Assembly (NCBI GenBank): GCA_011799875.1 | Contig: CM022297.1 | Location: 541,058,795-541,122,794, forward strand | DNA from: Thinopyrum elongatum | Taxonomy: Eukaryota; Streptophyta; Magnoliopsida; Poales; Poaceae | Direction of reading: 5' to 3' | DNA: 64,000 nt | Part shown: one piece after another, positions 23,600-33,847 of the stretch | Layout of the letters: every line of letters starts with the position of its first letter | Numbering within the stretch: position 1 is the first letter of the stretch | Program-made: the position numbers and the translations under genes | Notes under the pieces: generated by a model | What the model saw: the letters and a program-made list of their open reading frames with translations, nothing else | Database searches by the model: none | What the model was told of the DNA's origin: nothing

Positions 23600-24224
23600 G
23601 GGGGGGGAGGGGGAGAGAAACCGACGGGAGGGTTAAGTCAAACGTAGCGGTAGCGCTGGTAGGCAAAAAGCGCTATAGCTGAGTTATCTATAGCGCTTGT
23701 TGCAAAACGCGCTACTGCTATAGCTATTTATTTTCCTTTTCCTTTTTCTTTTCTTTTTTCCTTTTCCCTTTCTATATCTGGGGTCTACAAAACGCACTGC
23801 TGCTATATTATCTATAGCGCCTGTTCTGAACAGACGCTACTGCTATGCCTTTCTCCTTTATTTTTCTTTTTCTTTTATTTTTCTTTACATTTTCTTTTTT
23901 CCTTTCTCCTTTTTCTATTTCTTTCATTTTCATTTACTTTTTTATTTGTTTTTCATTTTATTTTCTTTTCATTAGCAGTAGCGCTTTTCCCAGAAAACGT
24001 GCTGCTACAATAATCTTAGCGGTAGCGCGGTTTTCCCAAGATCGCTACTACTATTCGTAGCCTACCGGCTCAGCAGTGGGAATTTTAGTAGTAGCGCTTT
24101 TCCCAGAAGAAGCGCTACTGCTACACCCGTATCTGTAGCGCAGTTCATGTGCATGCGCTACGGGTAAGTAGCAGTAGCAGTAGCTACGGGTAAGATTCTG
24201 TGTATAAGGTTTTCCCTAGTAGTG
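23600..24224. repeat. Right subterminal repeats of the CACTA element
   Basis: AGCGCTACTGCTA-type motifs in both orientations are separated by pyrimidine-rich spacer (about 23730-23970). A G-run lies at about 23588-23607. The upstream G-rich frames at 23302-23682 are low-complexity and are not called. Confidence 0.8.
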
Positions 24225-24398
24225 TAAGAGGATAGCATATATTACTCCCTTGCTAGTTAACTTCTGCATGCTCGCACGATGAACATGGATATCACTTTTG
24301 GACGTTGGTTTTCAGTGTAAGCTTTATAATTAGCAACAATGAGCTTGGATAGTCCACATTCTTGCTCGAGGATGAGCAAGGTTTAAGCATGAGGAGGT
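24225..24398 (+). other. 3' internal end of the Athila-like element, including the polypurine tract
   Basis: The sequence resumes after the CACTA TSD and ends GATGAGCAAGGTTTAAGC then ATGAGGAGGT, directly before the 3' LTR at 24399. GAGGATGAGCA...AAGC followed by a purine tract is the usual end of Athila-like grass elements. Confidence 0.65.
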
Positions 24399-25427
24399 TG
24401 ATGGCTCTATATTTTACGCATTTTAGAGCCCATTTGTTGCATGTTATCTCCATGTATCATGCCCCATTGAGCCAAGTACATGTCCATTATGCATGTTTTC
24501 CGGTTTTCATCCTTTTCATAGTGAGCATTGCATAGTTTGTGTTTTTATTTAGTTTGTATTAATTTCCTTTGTTTTGTCATGTTTATAGGTGTTTTGGAGC
24601 AACCAAGGACCAAGCACGATGAAAAGGCAAAGGATGAGTTCAATACGGAGGACATTCAGGGACCAGACTTAGGTATTTGGAATGATAAAAATGTTATTTT
24701 TTCCAAAGCACTCCAAATTAACATGTAATAACATAGGTGCATCGGCGTCATTCATACGATTCCAATAAGCCCAGGAACGTCGAAATCCAAGTTCGTATGA
24801 AGAAATGGCGACCGTTTTACCGAAGGAGTGCGGACCGTTCGACGGCGCACGGTACGAGCGCGCCGCTCGTACCGGCGCTCGTACCACGCCCAGACAGGCC
24901 AAAAAATTGCCAAGATCAGACAGGATTCTTTACCGATTCCGTCCTCGTTTGTTCCTACGTGATCCTTGGCTAATAAGTGATGTTTTGGGAGAGGCTTAGT
25001 CTCATCTAGACCCCTTGGATCAAAGGAAAAAAAGCTATATCTACAGAGGATGCTTTGGACGAGGTCTTATATATACACCTCCAACCATAGCCACCGCCGT
25101 CATCAAGTCATTCATCCAAGATCAATCTCATCTCGATTGCTGCTCCAAGACCACCACCATAGAGAGAAGAAGGGCCAAGACAAGAGGAGGAAGAGGAGGC
25201 GCCGCCACGCCGCACCGGCATTCCGGCCGGTGCCACCTCCACCACCGGCGCCGCCACCATCTCCACCGTCAGCGCCACCTCCATCATCATCGTCGCCACC
25301 ATGCTTCTCTCCTCCACCGACTCCGTGTCGGCTTGTAACACACCTCTCTCCTCTATGTTATCCCTTCGTTTGTTTGAGTAGTTGTACAAGTTCTTGAGGA
25401 TTTGGATGAACCCTTGCATGATTAGTG
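24399..25427 (+). repeat. 3' LTR of the Athila-like element (truncated)
   Basis: It starts TGATGGCTCTATATTTTA and matches the 5' LTR to TTGGATGAACCCTTGC and a few bases beyond, then breaks at about 25427. About 0.7 kb of the LTR is missing. The sequence changes directly into a short-LTR-family LTR. Confidence 0.82.
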
Positions 25428-25867
25428 GAAGTCGGCCCACCAGACCGGATGGCGGCCCACCAGCCCCTCCTGCCTGGGCCGACCACCTTACCCGCGGGCC
25501 TCCAAGATGAATGATTCAATTTGTTGTCCAAGGCAAATCATCCCGGAGATCCTGAAGGACTCCTCAAACCGCCTTAGCTGACAAGTTTTCCATGTAACCC
25601 TAGGCCTCGTCCACCTTTATAAGGCGAGGCTGGGCTAGTCGATAGGCATCACGCAATACCTTGCAACCTCATCATCACCTCCCGATACACCTATGATTAC
25701 CATTGTAATATGTACACCTCCACCAATCAATAAACACGTGCAGGAAGTTGGGTTTTACCTCCACTGAGAGGGCCTGAACCTGGGTAAACTGTCTCGCTAT
25801 TTCCCATCTTGAACTTCTGGCTAGTCGCTGTACCCTATTGAGGGGTCTACCGGATTTCACACTGACA
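25428..25867 (+). repeat. LTR of the short-LTR gypsy family, second copy (5'-truncated)
   Basis: It aligns with 10990-11427 over most of its length, in the same orientation, and ends ACTGACA at 25867. The first roughly 15 bases of the LTR are missing at the junction with the Athila-like LTR. Confidence 0.75.
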
Positions 25868-26150
25868 CTGGCACGCTAGGCACGGGTCAGTCTAGTCGGA
25901 GCTAGGGTCCAGATGGGATATACTTTCAACCATGGCGTCCGCGCCTCGGGCGCGATCTTCATGATCGGCACCCTCATCTTCGTCGCCGACTCAGTGGGAC
26001 GAGTTTGCCTCATCCCTTTTCTCGCCGAGGGCCAGGTTCTAACCTTTGGGAACTTGGAGTTCATCATCGGCCAACGTGGCGAAGCCCGCCTTCAAGATAC
26101 GGTACCTTGTCGGGCCCAGGAGCCGGCAATCTTCATCAAAAACACTGAAA
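25868..26150 (+). pseudogene. Leader/gag-proximal remnant behind the second short-LTR copy
   Basis: The primer site has decayed (CTGGCACGCTAGGCACGG). The frame GYTFNHGVRASGA repeats that at 11475-11513. It contains about 80 bases (around 25985-26060) that are absent from the first copy and ends at about 26150, where A-rich DNA starts. Confidence 0.5.
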
Positions 26151-26690
26151 ATTTCTTAGAATACGGTGAACATTATTCAAATACATACTAAACTGTTTTT
26201 AAAATATACAATGAACGTTTATTCAAATGCACACGGAACAAAATTTCTATACACAAATGAACATTTTTTATACACATTGAACATTTTTTCATCTATGGTG
26301 GACATTATTCTTCAATACGATGAACGCTTTTTGAAGGTGAACAATTTTTGAAAAAATTATTAAATTGGAATTTCCCAACTTTTTTTTGGAATTTGGAATT
26401 CCGATTTTTATTTCAAACTTGAACAAAATTTAAAAAACATGAACAATATTTGAAAACATGAACAAAATTTGGGATTCCAACCATTTTTTGAAAAACCTGA
26501 ACAATTTTTGAAATTGTGAGAAAAATAAAAAATAAAACAGAAAAAATAAAAAGTGAAAAAAGAAAATAAAGAAATAAAAAAACAGAAAAAATGAAAAAAT
26601 AAATAGAAAAACATGAAGAAAACCGGTAAAAAGGAAAAAAAAAAACAGGAGAAAAGCGGTTCAGGGAACCCCAAAACCGTTGCTCCTCAA
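26151..26690. repeat. A-rich low-complexity DNA with GAACAATTTTTGAAA motifs
   Basis: Repeated TGAACAAT and ATTTGAAAA words shift into long AAAATAAAAA runs to about 26645. Such tracts are common near the ends of some Triticeae DNA transposons, but no terminal repeat was identified. The K/F-rich frames here are artefacts. Confidence 0.45.
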
Positions 26691-26838
26691 AGTGGGCCGG
26701 CCCGTGTGGCCAGCCAGGCTCGGGTCAAATAGGATCCACCGTTAAGCGAGTCGGAAGCTCGTCTCGCATGATCGAGCCTGACATGGGGACCGCGTGAGTC
26801 CCGTTCCACCACGTTGTGTAAGCTTGGGCCCGTAACGC

Positions 26839-26882
26839 GTTAGAACTCCTGATTTTTTTCGCGGGGGTTAGAACTCCTGATT
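26839..26882. mobile_element. Tiny T-run/CGCGGGG insertion with 16-bp direct repeats
   Basis: GTTAGAACTCCTGATT occurs at 26839-26854 and again at 26867-26882, separated only by TTTTTCGCGGGG. The arrangement matches a target-site duplication around a 12-base insert, read as a poly(A) tail in the minus direction. A parallel case lies at 43379-43426. Confidence 0.6.
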
Positions 26883-28560
26883 AAACTAGTTAGTATGCAC
26901 GTGCAACGCATGTCTTCCTTAAAAAAGTTTTCCACAAGTTTTTCAAATCTACATGATCACACATTTTTCTGTTTTTTTGTCTCGCTCAAGATTGCTCCAA
27001 ATTCAAAATTGTATTTTTCATTGTGAAATTTTACTGAATTTGAAAGATATTACAAGACAAAACCAATTGTATCCTCTTATATGAATAGCAACAGCCTAGA
27101 ACAAATATTACCACACCATACCCTAACAAAAATAATCAACAAAATAATCAGAATGACATGTACTTCTCTTCTCAACTTGGAGTAACATGGAAAACTAATT
27201 GTATGATTACTTATCATCTCCTTAGTATTTTTACTACAAAAAAATAAATAATACAAACTCTGTCTTTGACGGAACAACATAATAAGCATCACATGCAAAT
27301 ACGGAGTCAAAGTGACATGGTCTAAAGATTTAGACACAAAGTCAGCCTTGCGGACATGTTGTAGTAAGGGTTTTCAATGGTCTATCATAGGCACAGGGTT
27401 GCAAATGAGCAAAGAGATCACATATCAATCAGCTATCTAACATTGAAGCAAAAAGAGATTTGAGTTGCATTCGCCCGCAGTCTCGGACTTCGGACACTCA
27501 CATGCATCCTAGTCTAACCTCGGCTAATTTTAAGAACATGGGAATTTTGCAAAATTTTCATAGTTCTCTCTATTTTCACACACCAATAAAGAAAACATGT
27601 TTTGTTCAAAATAATAATAAATATTGGACTAATACATCATGGATTTTCGCTTACAAGCAATTCAGAGTATTAAAATAATAAAACCAATACAATGGCCTAA
27701 TATAAAAATATCCAGTGACTTGTACCCAAAATCCAAATGAAAATATTTATTACCATGAGTCGAACGATGCTCTTGACCAAATCCCGCACAAAGTGAGGGA
27801 TGCTCTTGACCTTCACATTTAATACGTCAACATGTGTACCAATTGTTTCGAAGGTTGTAATAGTCATGCACATACATTTATATAACTATCATGGAAATCG
27901 CATGCCTACAATACATATGAAAATAGAGTGTAGACTATTCACCATGACAACCGGGTAATGTCAGCTTTTTCCTGGTCCAAGCCATTGGTCCTCAAAGTGA
28001 AATCTTATGAATGTGTGTATATAACACATGAGGTCGTGGACATACCTTGATCAACTGGTCAAATATAACTTCCACCTCAATGTAAAGTGCCTTGTTCCCC
28101 ATCAGACAATAGCATTCATCTCGCCATACAACTGCACGTGAATATCCAAGTCATGTGCTTACCATGTACAATTCCAGTTTCTACATATTGCACCGAAGGA
28201 ACCATGCTTGACTGTTTAAAATTTCAGGGCCCTCTAGGACGCGCATGTTGCGTATAAAGCTGTTGCCACTATTCTTATAGCAGCAATTAAAGAGTTGATG
28301 TTCTTCTCATAGGCCCAAGAGTATCTTCTCGATCAGAATACAATGGAAAAGGAGAGAAATAAGTAACCAATTAAGCATCAGGGGGAATTTCTACGTAGTT
28401 CTTTCATTTTGTAAAACATCAACACTGAGACTCTATTCTAAAATGTATATCGCAAAGACCAAAAGGTCAATCTCGTGCTTCCTTCTCTCAAACCATTGCA
28501 TATGAAAGAAATGACTTGACAAAAACTCAACATTAGTGCTGACAACTCCCTGTGAGAAGG
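26883..28560. other. AT-rich intergenic DNA, nothing recognised
   Basis: The longest frames (27077-27337 minus, 27460-27678 plus) lack family motifs. No terminal repeats, tRNA or other RNA gene is evident. Confidence 0.5.
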
Positions 28561-28562
28561 AA

Positions 28563-28802
28563 TTAGATGATGCCATCGTGCACGCGCGAGACACCCATGA
28601 AGGAAACAGAAATAGCTGAAGGAATCAGGAATTGGACACATATGCCGTCATGCCCGCCACGCATGTCGTCGAGGGTGCCGTCGCACACTCCCGAGACGAC
28701 GTCATGCATGGTGGGCACTGAAGCGGACGACGTCCAGCAAGTCGCGGCGAACGCCGTTGAGGGCGCCTCTGTTGTAGATGGCCTAAGTGCCATGGGCAAC
28801 AA
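28563..28802 (-). other. Short GC-rich relic sharing a 27-base block with 29327-29353
   Basis: The block GTCGCGGCGAACGCCGTTGA plus seven bases (28741-28767) is identical to 29327-29353. On the minus strand both read GALNGVRRD. I do not recognise the protein. It is probably an exon fragment duplicated with the nearby unknown coding relic. Confidence 0.35.
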
Positions 28803-29039
28803 AAATCAGACAAATTAGGAACGACGAGCCATTTTGCACGAACAACAGAACAATTTTTTTTTCTCACGACACAAGTAATCGACCAAAAAAAAGTTTTTGA
28901 CAGCAAAATGAAGAAATACAACTGCCATCCAATTTGGGCTTCTTTGTAGTACTATGCCATCCAATCCAATCCAATCCCCAGCGCGATCAAGAACTCAAAA
29001 CCAAACCCAGACAACGATGCAATCTTGGCTATTGGAATC

Positions 29040-29385
29040 AACACTGAATCCACACAAACGTCTTGGTACATGGAAGCGAGAGGGGCGCACGGACGGACTC
29101 AAGAACCTGGTACATGGACTTGGGGAAGAGTCGTAGATGGTGTCGTTGTTGCCGCGGATGACGTTGATGGCCAGGGTTTCGGTCTCCCAGTGGGTCGGCA
29201 CCACCAGGATGGCGCGCGGCACCTCCGTGCCTGCAACGGCCGCTGGCTGCCACGACTTGAAGAAGCTTCGCGCCGGGATCGTCTCGTCGATGAAGAGCAT
29301 GGGCGAGCCGTGCCATGGGAGAGCATGTCGCGGCGAACGCCGTTGAGGGCGCCGACATTGTTGTCGTAGGTGCCGCACACGCCAT
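29040..29385 (-). pseudogene. Unrecognised coding relic adjoining the P450 pseudogene
   Basis: On the minus strand a frame reads through GALNGVRRDMLSHG, MLFIDETIPARSFFKSW and TEVPRAILVVPTHWETETL, with gene-like codon use (GC-rich third positions) but no family I can name. It follows the P450 fragment directly, so it could be a foreign exon joined by rearrangement or filler carried by a transposon. I do not infer a function. Confidence 0.4.
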
Positions 29386-29389
29386 AGAG

Positions 29390-30045
29390 GCCGCCAAGTG
29401 TGTGGTAAAACCGCGCCTGACGCGCTGGAGGTCGGCAGCCGCGAGCGCCGGGAAGAAGTCCGAGACGTTGGGCCTGAGGGAGTGCGCCACGGCCTCCCGC
29501 GCGAAGCCGTGCAACTCGCGGGACGTCGGCTCGTCCAGGCCGGCAGAGAACATGACGCGCCACTGCAGGTCCATCATGGACGCGAACGCCGCGTGGCCGA
29601 CCTCCACGGGCGCGCCGGACGCCGCCAGGTCCGACACGCGGCGGAGCATGCTGAGGACGGCGCCCCATAGCAGCGGCCGCAGCGCATCCCCGTCGAGCCG
29701 CTGGGTGACTGCAGGTGCTCGGCGCCGATCCTCCGCAGTGCACGCCACTTGCGGCGCGGCGTCAGGAGGAAAACGGAGTTGGCGGCGTGCCCCATGTCGT
29801 GCCATGCGTCCGGTGGGTTGCGGCAGGACAGGACGGCGTTGTGCCTCTGGAGGACCTCCCGGGCCGTGGCCACGGAGGAGGCGATGATCACGACCACCGT
29901 GCCCAGCCAGAGTGTCATCAGCGGGACGTACCATTCGGCGAGGCGCGCTAGGGATTGGTGCGGCAGCTTGCCTGCGACGGCGAGGAGGTTGCCGATGACC
30001 GGAACGGCCTCTGCCCACGTTGAAGGCGGCGTCGGGCCCTGAAAT
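29390..30045 (-). pseudogene. Cytochrome P450 (CYP76-like) pseudogene, N-terminal half
   Basis: P450s of this type are ER-anchored haem monooxygenases of secondary metabolism. From about 30020 down the minus strand reads VPVIGNLLAVAGKLPHQSLA, then PLMTLWLGTVVVIIAS, AREVLQRHNAVLS and RRKWRALRRIGAEHL. These are the proline-rich hinge follow-on and helices A-C of CYP76-like enzymes, including the C-helix W-R-x-x-R. A frame change near 29715 moves the match to LDGDALRPLL, then VEVGHAAFASMMDLQWRVMFS and PNVSDFFPALAAADLQRVRRGF. The membrane anchor and PPGP hinge are missing at the N-terminus. The I-helix (AGxDT), ExxR and haem-Cys motifs are missing at the C-terminus, so the relic covers roughly residues 40-260 of 500. 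Confidence 0.8.
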
Positions 30046-31290
30046 TAATCTGCGAGATTTTTGGACGGGAGGGCTGCATGCATAGCTCCCTTAACGTCTC
30101 AAGCTTTTAATGATTTCCTTGCATGCAGCGTCAACGGTTAATCTCCATCACGCATGGGAAGGAAAAACTAAACCTCTTGAAATTTGGGCTATGAATTTCG
30201 GAGCAGATCGTGGGCTGCGGCACCTATAGGCCAACGAATACTCCTCTGCTGGTGGAGTATGGTCAGTCATTGTAAATTGCTAAATCCACACCATCCCGCT
30301 ATTAGATAAATGATAGCTGTTAGATTGAAATTTGTGGGCCTAATCGTGCGGTGCTGATTGGTTCGTGCGGTGTTGTGGGACTAATTGCGGCGTGCAAGTA
30401 AGAAAGTTCTTGTTTGATTGTTTAATAGTAGTGGAGATGTAGATAACAATATCCGAGAAATTAAGATAGATGAGTAAATCCATACGAATGATATGCAAAA
30501 TATTCTTTTGTATCTTTAAAAATCAAATCAAACAATACTAAACAGTGCAAAGTTATTCTTACCAGTTGTGTAAATCAGTGAATCAAGAATAACTTCGTGA
30601 TAACTAATTCTTGATTAATCGAAAAAGTTAACACAGTTAATCCAAAAACTAATCATTAAGATAAACATCAAAAAAATTACTCCGTTTAAAATCTATTTGA
30701 GATCTACCATAAGAACATCATTATTAAACTACCAAAACATAATATTTACCGATACCTATACGATGGAAGATGTCGAGCGGCCGAAATGCGCACGGCCGCG
30801 GACGACGCGCAGCGCCGGTGCGCCGTCGGCTTCGGCGCATAGTCACGTCCCCTGGACTCGATCTGGGCAAACTTCCCTGGTGTACCATGCGTGTGACGCT
30901 GCGTGCGTTAAGCCATCACACGCTCCAGTTTTTACTCTTGGGAAATACGACTCCAGCACGGCAGCACGTAGCTATTACTACTTGGGCTAGGCCCAGTGAA
31001 CTTGCAGGCCAGCTAACTCTCACTATTAGAGAGAGGAATGCACTGTTTGACACTGTACGATACTGTAGCAAGCCTGGGGCCCGAGGCTTGGCCGAATCCT
31101 GGATTCGCCACTGAGCGCATGGGTCATGGGTGGCATTGCATGTGGTTCCATGATTTCACCATGTTTGCTGCAAAAGATACTCCCGTGGAAGAAGATGATG
31201 ATGATGATGAGGAGGAGGAATCGATTTCATATATCTGGATTGGTGTCAGGTCTTTAGTTTCTCTGTAGTTTATATATCATGTTTTAACCA
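30046..31290. other. Intergenic DNA, nothing recognised
   Basis: AT-rich to about 30760, then a GC-rich patch without family motifs. A short (GAT)n microsatellite lies at about 31193-31211. Confidence 0.5.
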
Positions 31291-31299
31291 TGCATGTCA

Positions 31300-31600
31300 G
31301 GTCTTTTCTGGAATGCAAGGGGTCTAGGAGACCCTGAGAAAAGATTTCTTTATTGCTAATTCTATTAGAGATTATAACCTTAGTTTGTTGGTGTATCAAA
31401 AACTAAGAAGCAATCTTTTACATTTTTTCTCCTGCTAGAGGTTTATCTGGTGGTATATTGTTGGGTGTTAATACTGATGTTTTTGAGATAATAGAAAATG
31501 AAGTTGGCATTTATTTTGTTAGAGCTCATGTAAAATCCAAACAAAACAATAACGTATTTTGTGATAAAGTCAAATTCAAACAACAACGTATTTATTTTGT
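31300..31600 (+). pseudogene. LINE endonuclease N-terminal fragment
   Basis: The reading is WNARGLGDPEKRF, then PARGLSGGILLGVN and ENEVGIYFVRAHVKSKQNN, in shifting frames. This is the start of the AP-type endonuclease of plant L1-like ORF2. Its last 60 bases are closely similar to 8980-9030, so the two LINE fragments belong to one subfamily. The catalytic Asp/His of the endonuclease C-terminal half are missing. Confidence 0.72.
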
Positions 31601-31754
31601 TAAACCCTTTGTTCTGTATTTTGTGATAAAGTCAAATTCATTCAATGAGTTGCTTGCTGTTAACTTTTGTTACATGCTCTTAACGTTTGTGATAAAGTCA
31701 AAGATTCATTTAATTAATGTGTCAGGTGGGAAGAAAACTTTCTGTTCATTTGAT

Positions 31755-32245
31755 TCAAATATTTCAACAACTCAAAAATAGTTCCGTAACCTCACATTTC
31801 TAGAATAAAATTGATATTTTGAGTTCTAGATGACATAGTACGTAACTGCCCAATTTAACGGTTAATCATGAGTATAGTATTTAAATTTGCTCCAGAAATT
31901 CGATGGGGCCCCAAATCTTGTGCATTGAACACTACACCAACAACCTAGAGCAATCAATCCATCTCATCTCAATTCCTATCAACTGCATGATGCAGTGCAA
32001 TAAGTGTTTTTTCAAAAGAAAACTCTAATCTCTTTCATCTGTCCGCACAACTACATATTGTTCATTAAATATGTTTACAAAATTTTCCCTAGCGATTGCC
32101 CATTCCTCAATTCAAATATAGTTCCATAACTTCATAGTTCACACTCCTAGAATCAGATTGACATTTTGTGTTTTACATAAGAAAATCTTCCCAATTCGAA
32201 TTTTTATCATGAAACTAATATTTGAATTCACTACATAATTTTGAA
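31755..32245. repeat. Imperfect direct repeat, about 130 bp, spacing about 355 bp
   Basis: TTCAAATA...ATAGTTCCGTAAC...TAGAATAAAATTGATATTTTG (about 31757-31822) recurs in degenerate form at about 32112-32170, followed in both by a TTTAT/AATCATGA-like stretch. The source element is unknown. Confidence 0.45.
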
Positions 32246-32307
32246 TTCTAGTAATAATGCAACACAGTCATTTTTTCTATTCAGATATATTAATTTATGA
32301 ACATAAC

Positions 32308-32480
32308 ACAATTTTTTTTGGAACAATCACAGGGGGAGAGGGTCCCCACCTGAATGCATTACTCAAAGTGCCAAAAGGCCAGTTTACAGAGTTGCGCTAG
32401 CGCGCGAGGAGAGGTATTGGCGCCATGACATGGCGCCGACCTTCTGAAGAGTAACCCTAAATCTAGCAGTCCAAAGAGTA
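32308..32480 (-). mobile_element. Possible retroposon 3' end in minus orientation
   Basis: A T-run (32311-32319) is followed by GGAACAATCACAGGGGGAG and a stretch of a type common at the 3' ends of grass LINEs read in reverse. There is no coding support. Confidence 0.3.
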
Positions 32481-32918
32481 AAATCATGAACAATATTTTG
32501 TAAGGTTACACGAGCGGAGTGACGGTTCCCCGAAAGAGTAAAATCATAACACAAAGATTAATCAATGAAACACGCCCAAACGTCTTGTACGCAAAAAAAA
32601 GATTAATTAATCCTTCCAAATGTGCTGCATGGAGAAAAAATATCTCATGTGTCGGTGCCCACAAAAGGTGTAGGGTCATAGCAGGCTCAGCGTGCTGTTA
32701 ATGCCATGTCCTACCCGCATTAAATTTCAGTGGACTTTTGCCCATCCGCATATGTATTAGCACTGGTATTGTGTAATTAGTTGGTATTACATAAATGCTA
32801 CTTTATGCCCGAATCAAAAAGCCATGCGACATCGTCCAGACAGATTCCTGGTTCATTTACCGCTGAGAGCCAAACGTCCGCCTCCCATTTACTCCCCAAT
32901 ATATAATACTACGCAAAT
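32481..32918. other. Intergenic DNA, nothing recognised
   Basis: No ORF with family motifs, repeat boundary or RNA gene is visible between the possible retroposon end and the foldback element. Confidence 0.5.
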
Positions 32919-33729
32919 GTTAACGACCACACGTGTGGCACGAATCAACATGGTCCAAACGCCTTCATTATCATTCATTTTGCCACGTCAAAACAGATGA
33001 CATCAGCGAAAATCTTTTTGGTTTTTGGCTTAAAAATATTTTATCTCCTAATTAAAAATCCAATTAAAAATCCGTTTTCATCATTAAATCCATCTCGACG
33101 AGATCTTCAAAACTAGATCCCATGTTAATATATTTCGACGAATTTTTTTTCTCAAAAGTTGCCATGATGTTTACACCGTAGTTGCCATAGTGTTTACACT
33201 AAAGTTGCCATGTGACAATTTTAGTTGATAGAGCATGGCAATTTTAGTATTTTGACCATGGCAATTCCAGTGATTTGACCATTAAAATTATTTTTTGTAT
33301 GAACCATGGCAATTTTAAGTACATGTATCATGGCAATTTTAGTTTATGATTCATGGCAAGTCTAGTTTCTTAATTCTCCGTTTTATAATATGTCAAAATT
33401 TACTTTTAAATGTAGAAGAAAATAGCTGAAACATACCATGGCAACTTCAGTGTAAACACCATGACAATTCATGTGCAATAGATATGGCAACTTTTAACCC
33501 AAAAAAAAAAGTCGTCGAAACATATTGATATGAGATCTAGTTTTGAAGATCTCGTCGCGATGGATTTAATGGTGAAAACGGATCTTCAATCGGATTTTTC
33601 ATTTAAAAGATAAAACATTTTAAAAACTGGAAATCAAAAAAGATTCTCACATGCATGCATGCGGTGACGTGGCGTAGTCTGTGTGTTATAAAGCGGATGT
33701 CGCTCGCACCACACGTGTGGGCGTTATCA
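32919..33729. mobile_element. Foldback, MULE-like MITE with long terminal inverted repeats
   Basis: The outer ends GTTAACGACCACACGTGTGG (left) and the inverse of CCACACGTGTGGGCGTTATC (right) pair, as do GACGTGGC motifs. A long inner block also pairs: GAGATCTTCAAAACTAGAT at about 33100-33118 and its inverse at about 33534-33555, within arms that extend about 140 bases. The loop (33150-33500) holds at least ten ATGGCAA/TTGCCAT motifs. Long inverted arms without an ORF suit a Mutator-derived MITE. A 9-bp target duplication was not found by eye. Confidence 0.72.
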
Positions 33730-33847
33730 GCGTCCATAAATACTAATAAAGTGCTGACACTAACGGTTTCGGACAAAAACTCTAATAATTGCCCACAACA
33801 CCACTGAATTGTCTCACAGACACAATCCCATTTAACCTTAATGATAT

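Larger units (their letters stand above)
17881..24224 (-). mobile_element. Complete CACTA (En/Spm) transposon, 6344 bp, TSD TAA
   Basis: The left terminus CACTACTAGGGAAAAGCCTA starts at 17881. The right terminus, read inward on the minus strand, is CACTACTAGGGAAAACCTTA and ends at 24224. Both are flanked by TAA (17878-17880 and 24225-24227), the 3-bp duplication expected for this superfamily. Subterminal AGCAGTAGCGC repeats occupy about 17900-18110 and 23640-24190. One multi-exon gene on the minus strand (18742-22233) is present. A TNPD/TNP2-like transposase is not. It therefore looks like a non-autonomous derivative. It sits in the internal region of the Athila-like element, so it is younger than that element. 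Confidence 0.95.
12381..25427 (+). mobile_element. Non-autonomous Athila-like Ty3/gypsy element (LARD type), containing a CACTA element
   Basis: A long 5' LTR (12381-14109), a tRNA-Asp-type primer site, a gag-like ORF, about 2.5 kb of non-coding internal DNA, and a 3' LTR (from 24399) follow in order. No protease, RT, RNase H or integrase could be read between 15400 and 17880 or between 24228 and 24398. Without the CACTA insertion the internal part is about 3.9 kb, too short for a full pol plus gag. It must have relied on an autonomous relative. The 3' LTR is cut at about 25427. Confidence 0.8.

Noticed and set aside
23302..23682. Glycine/arginine-rich ORFs on both strands
   Set aside because: Produced by GGCGAGGGAGG-type low complexity in the CACTA subterminal zone.
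26408..26674. Phe-rich minus-strand ORF
   Set aside because: It is an artefact of A-rich low-complexity DNA.
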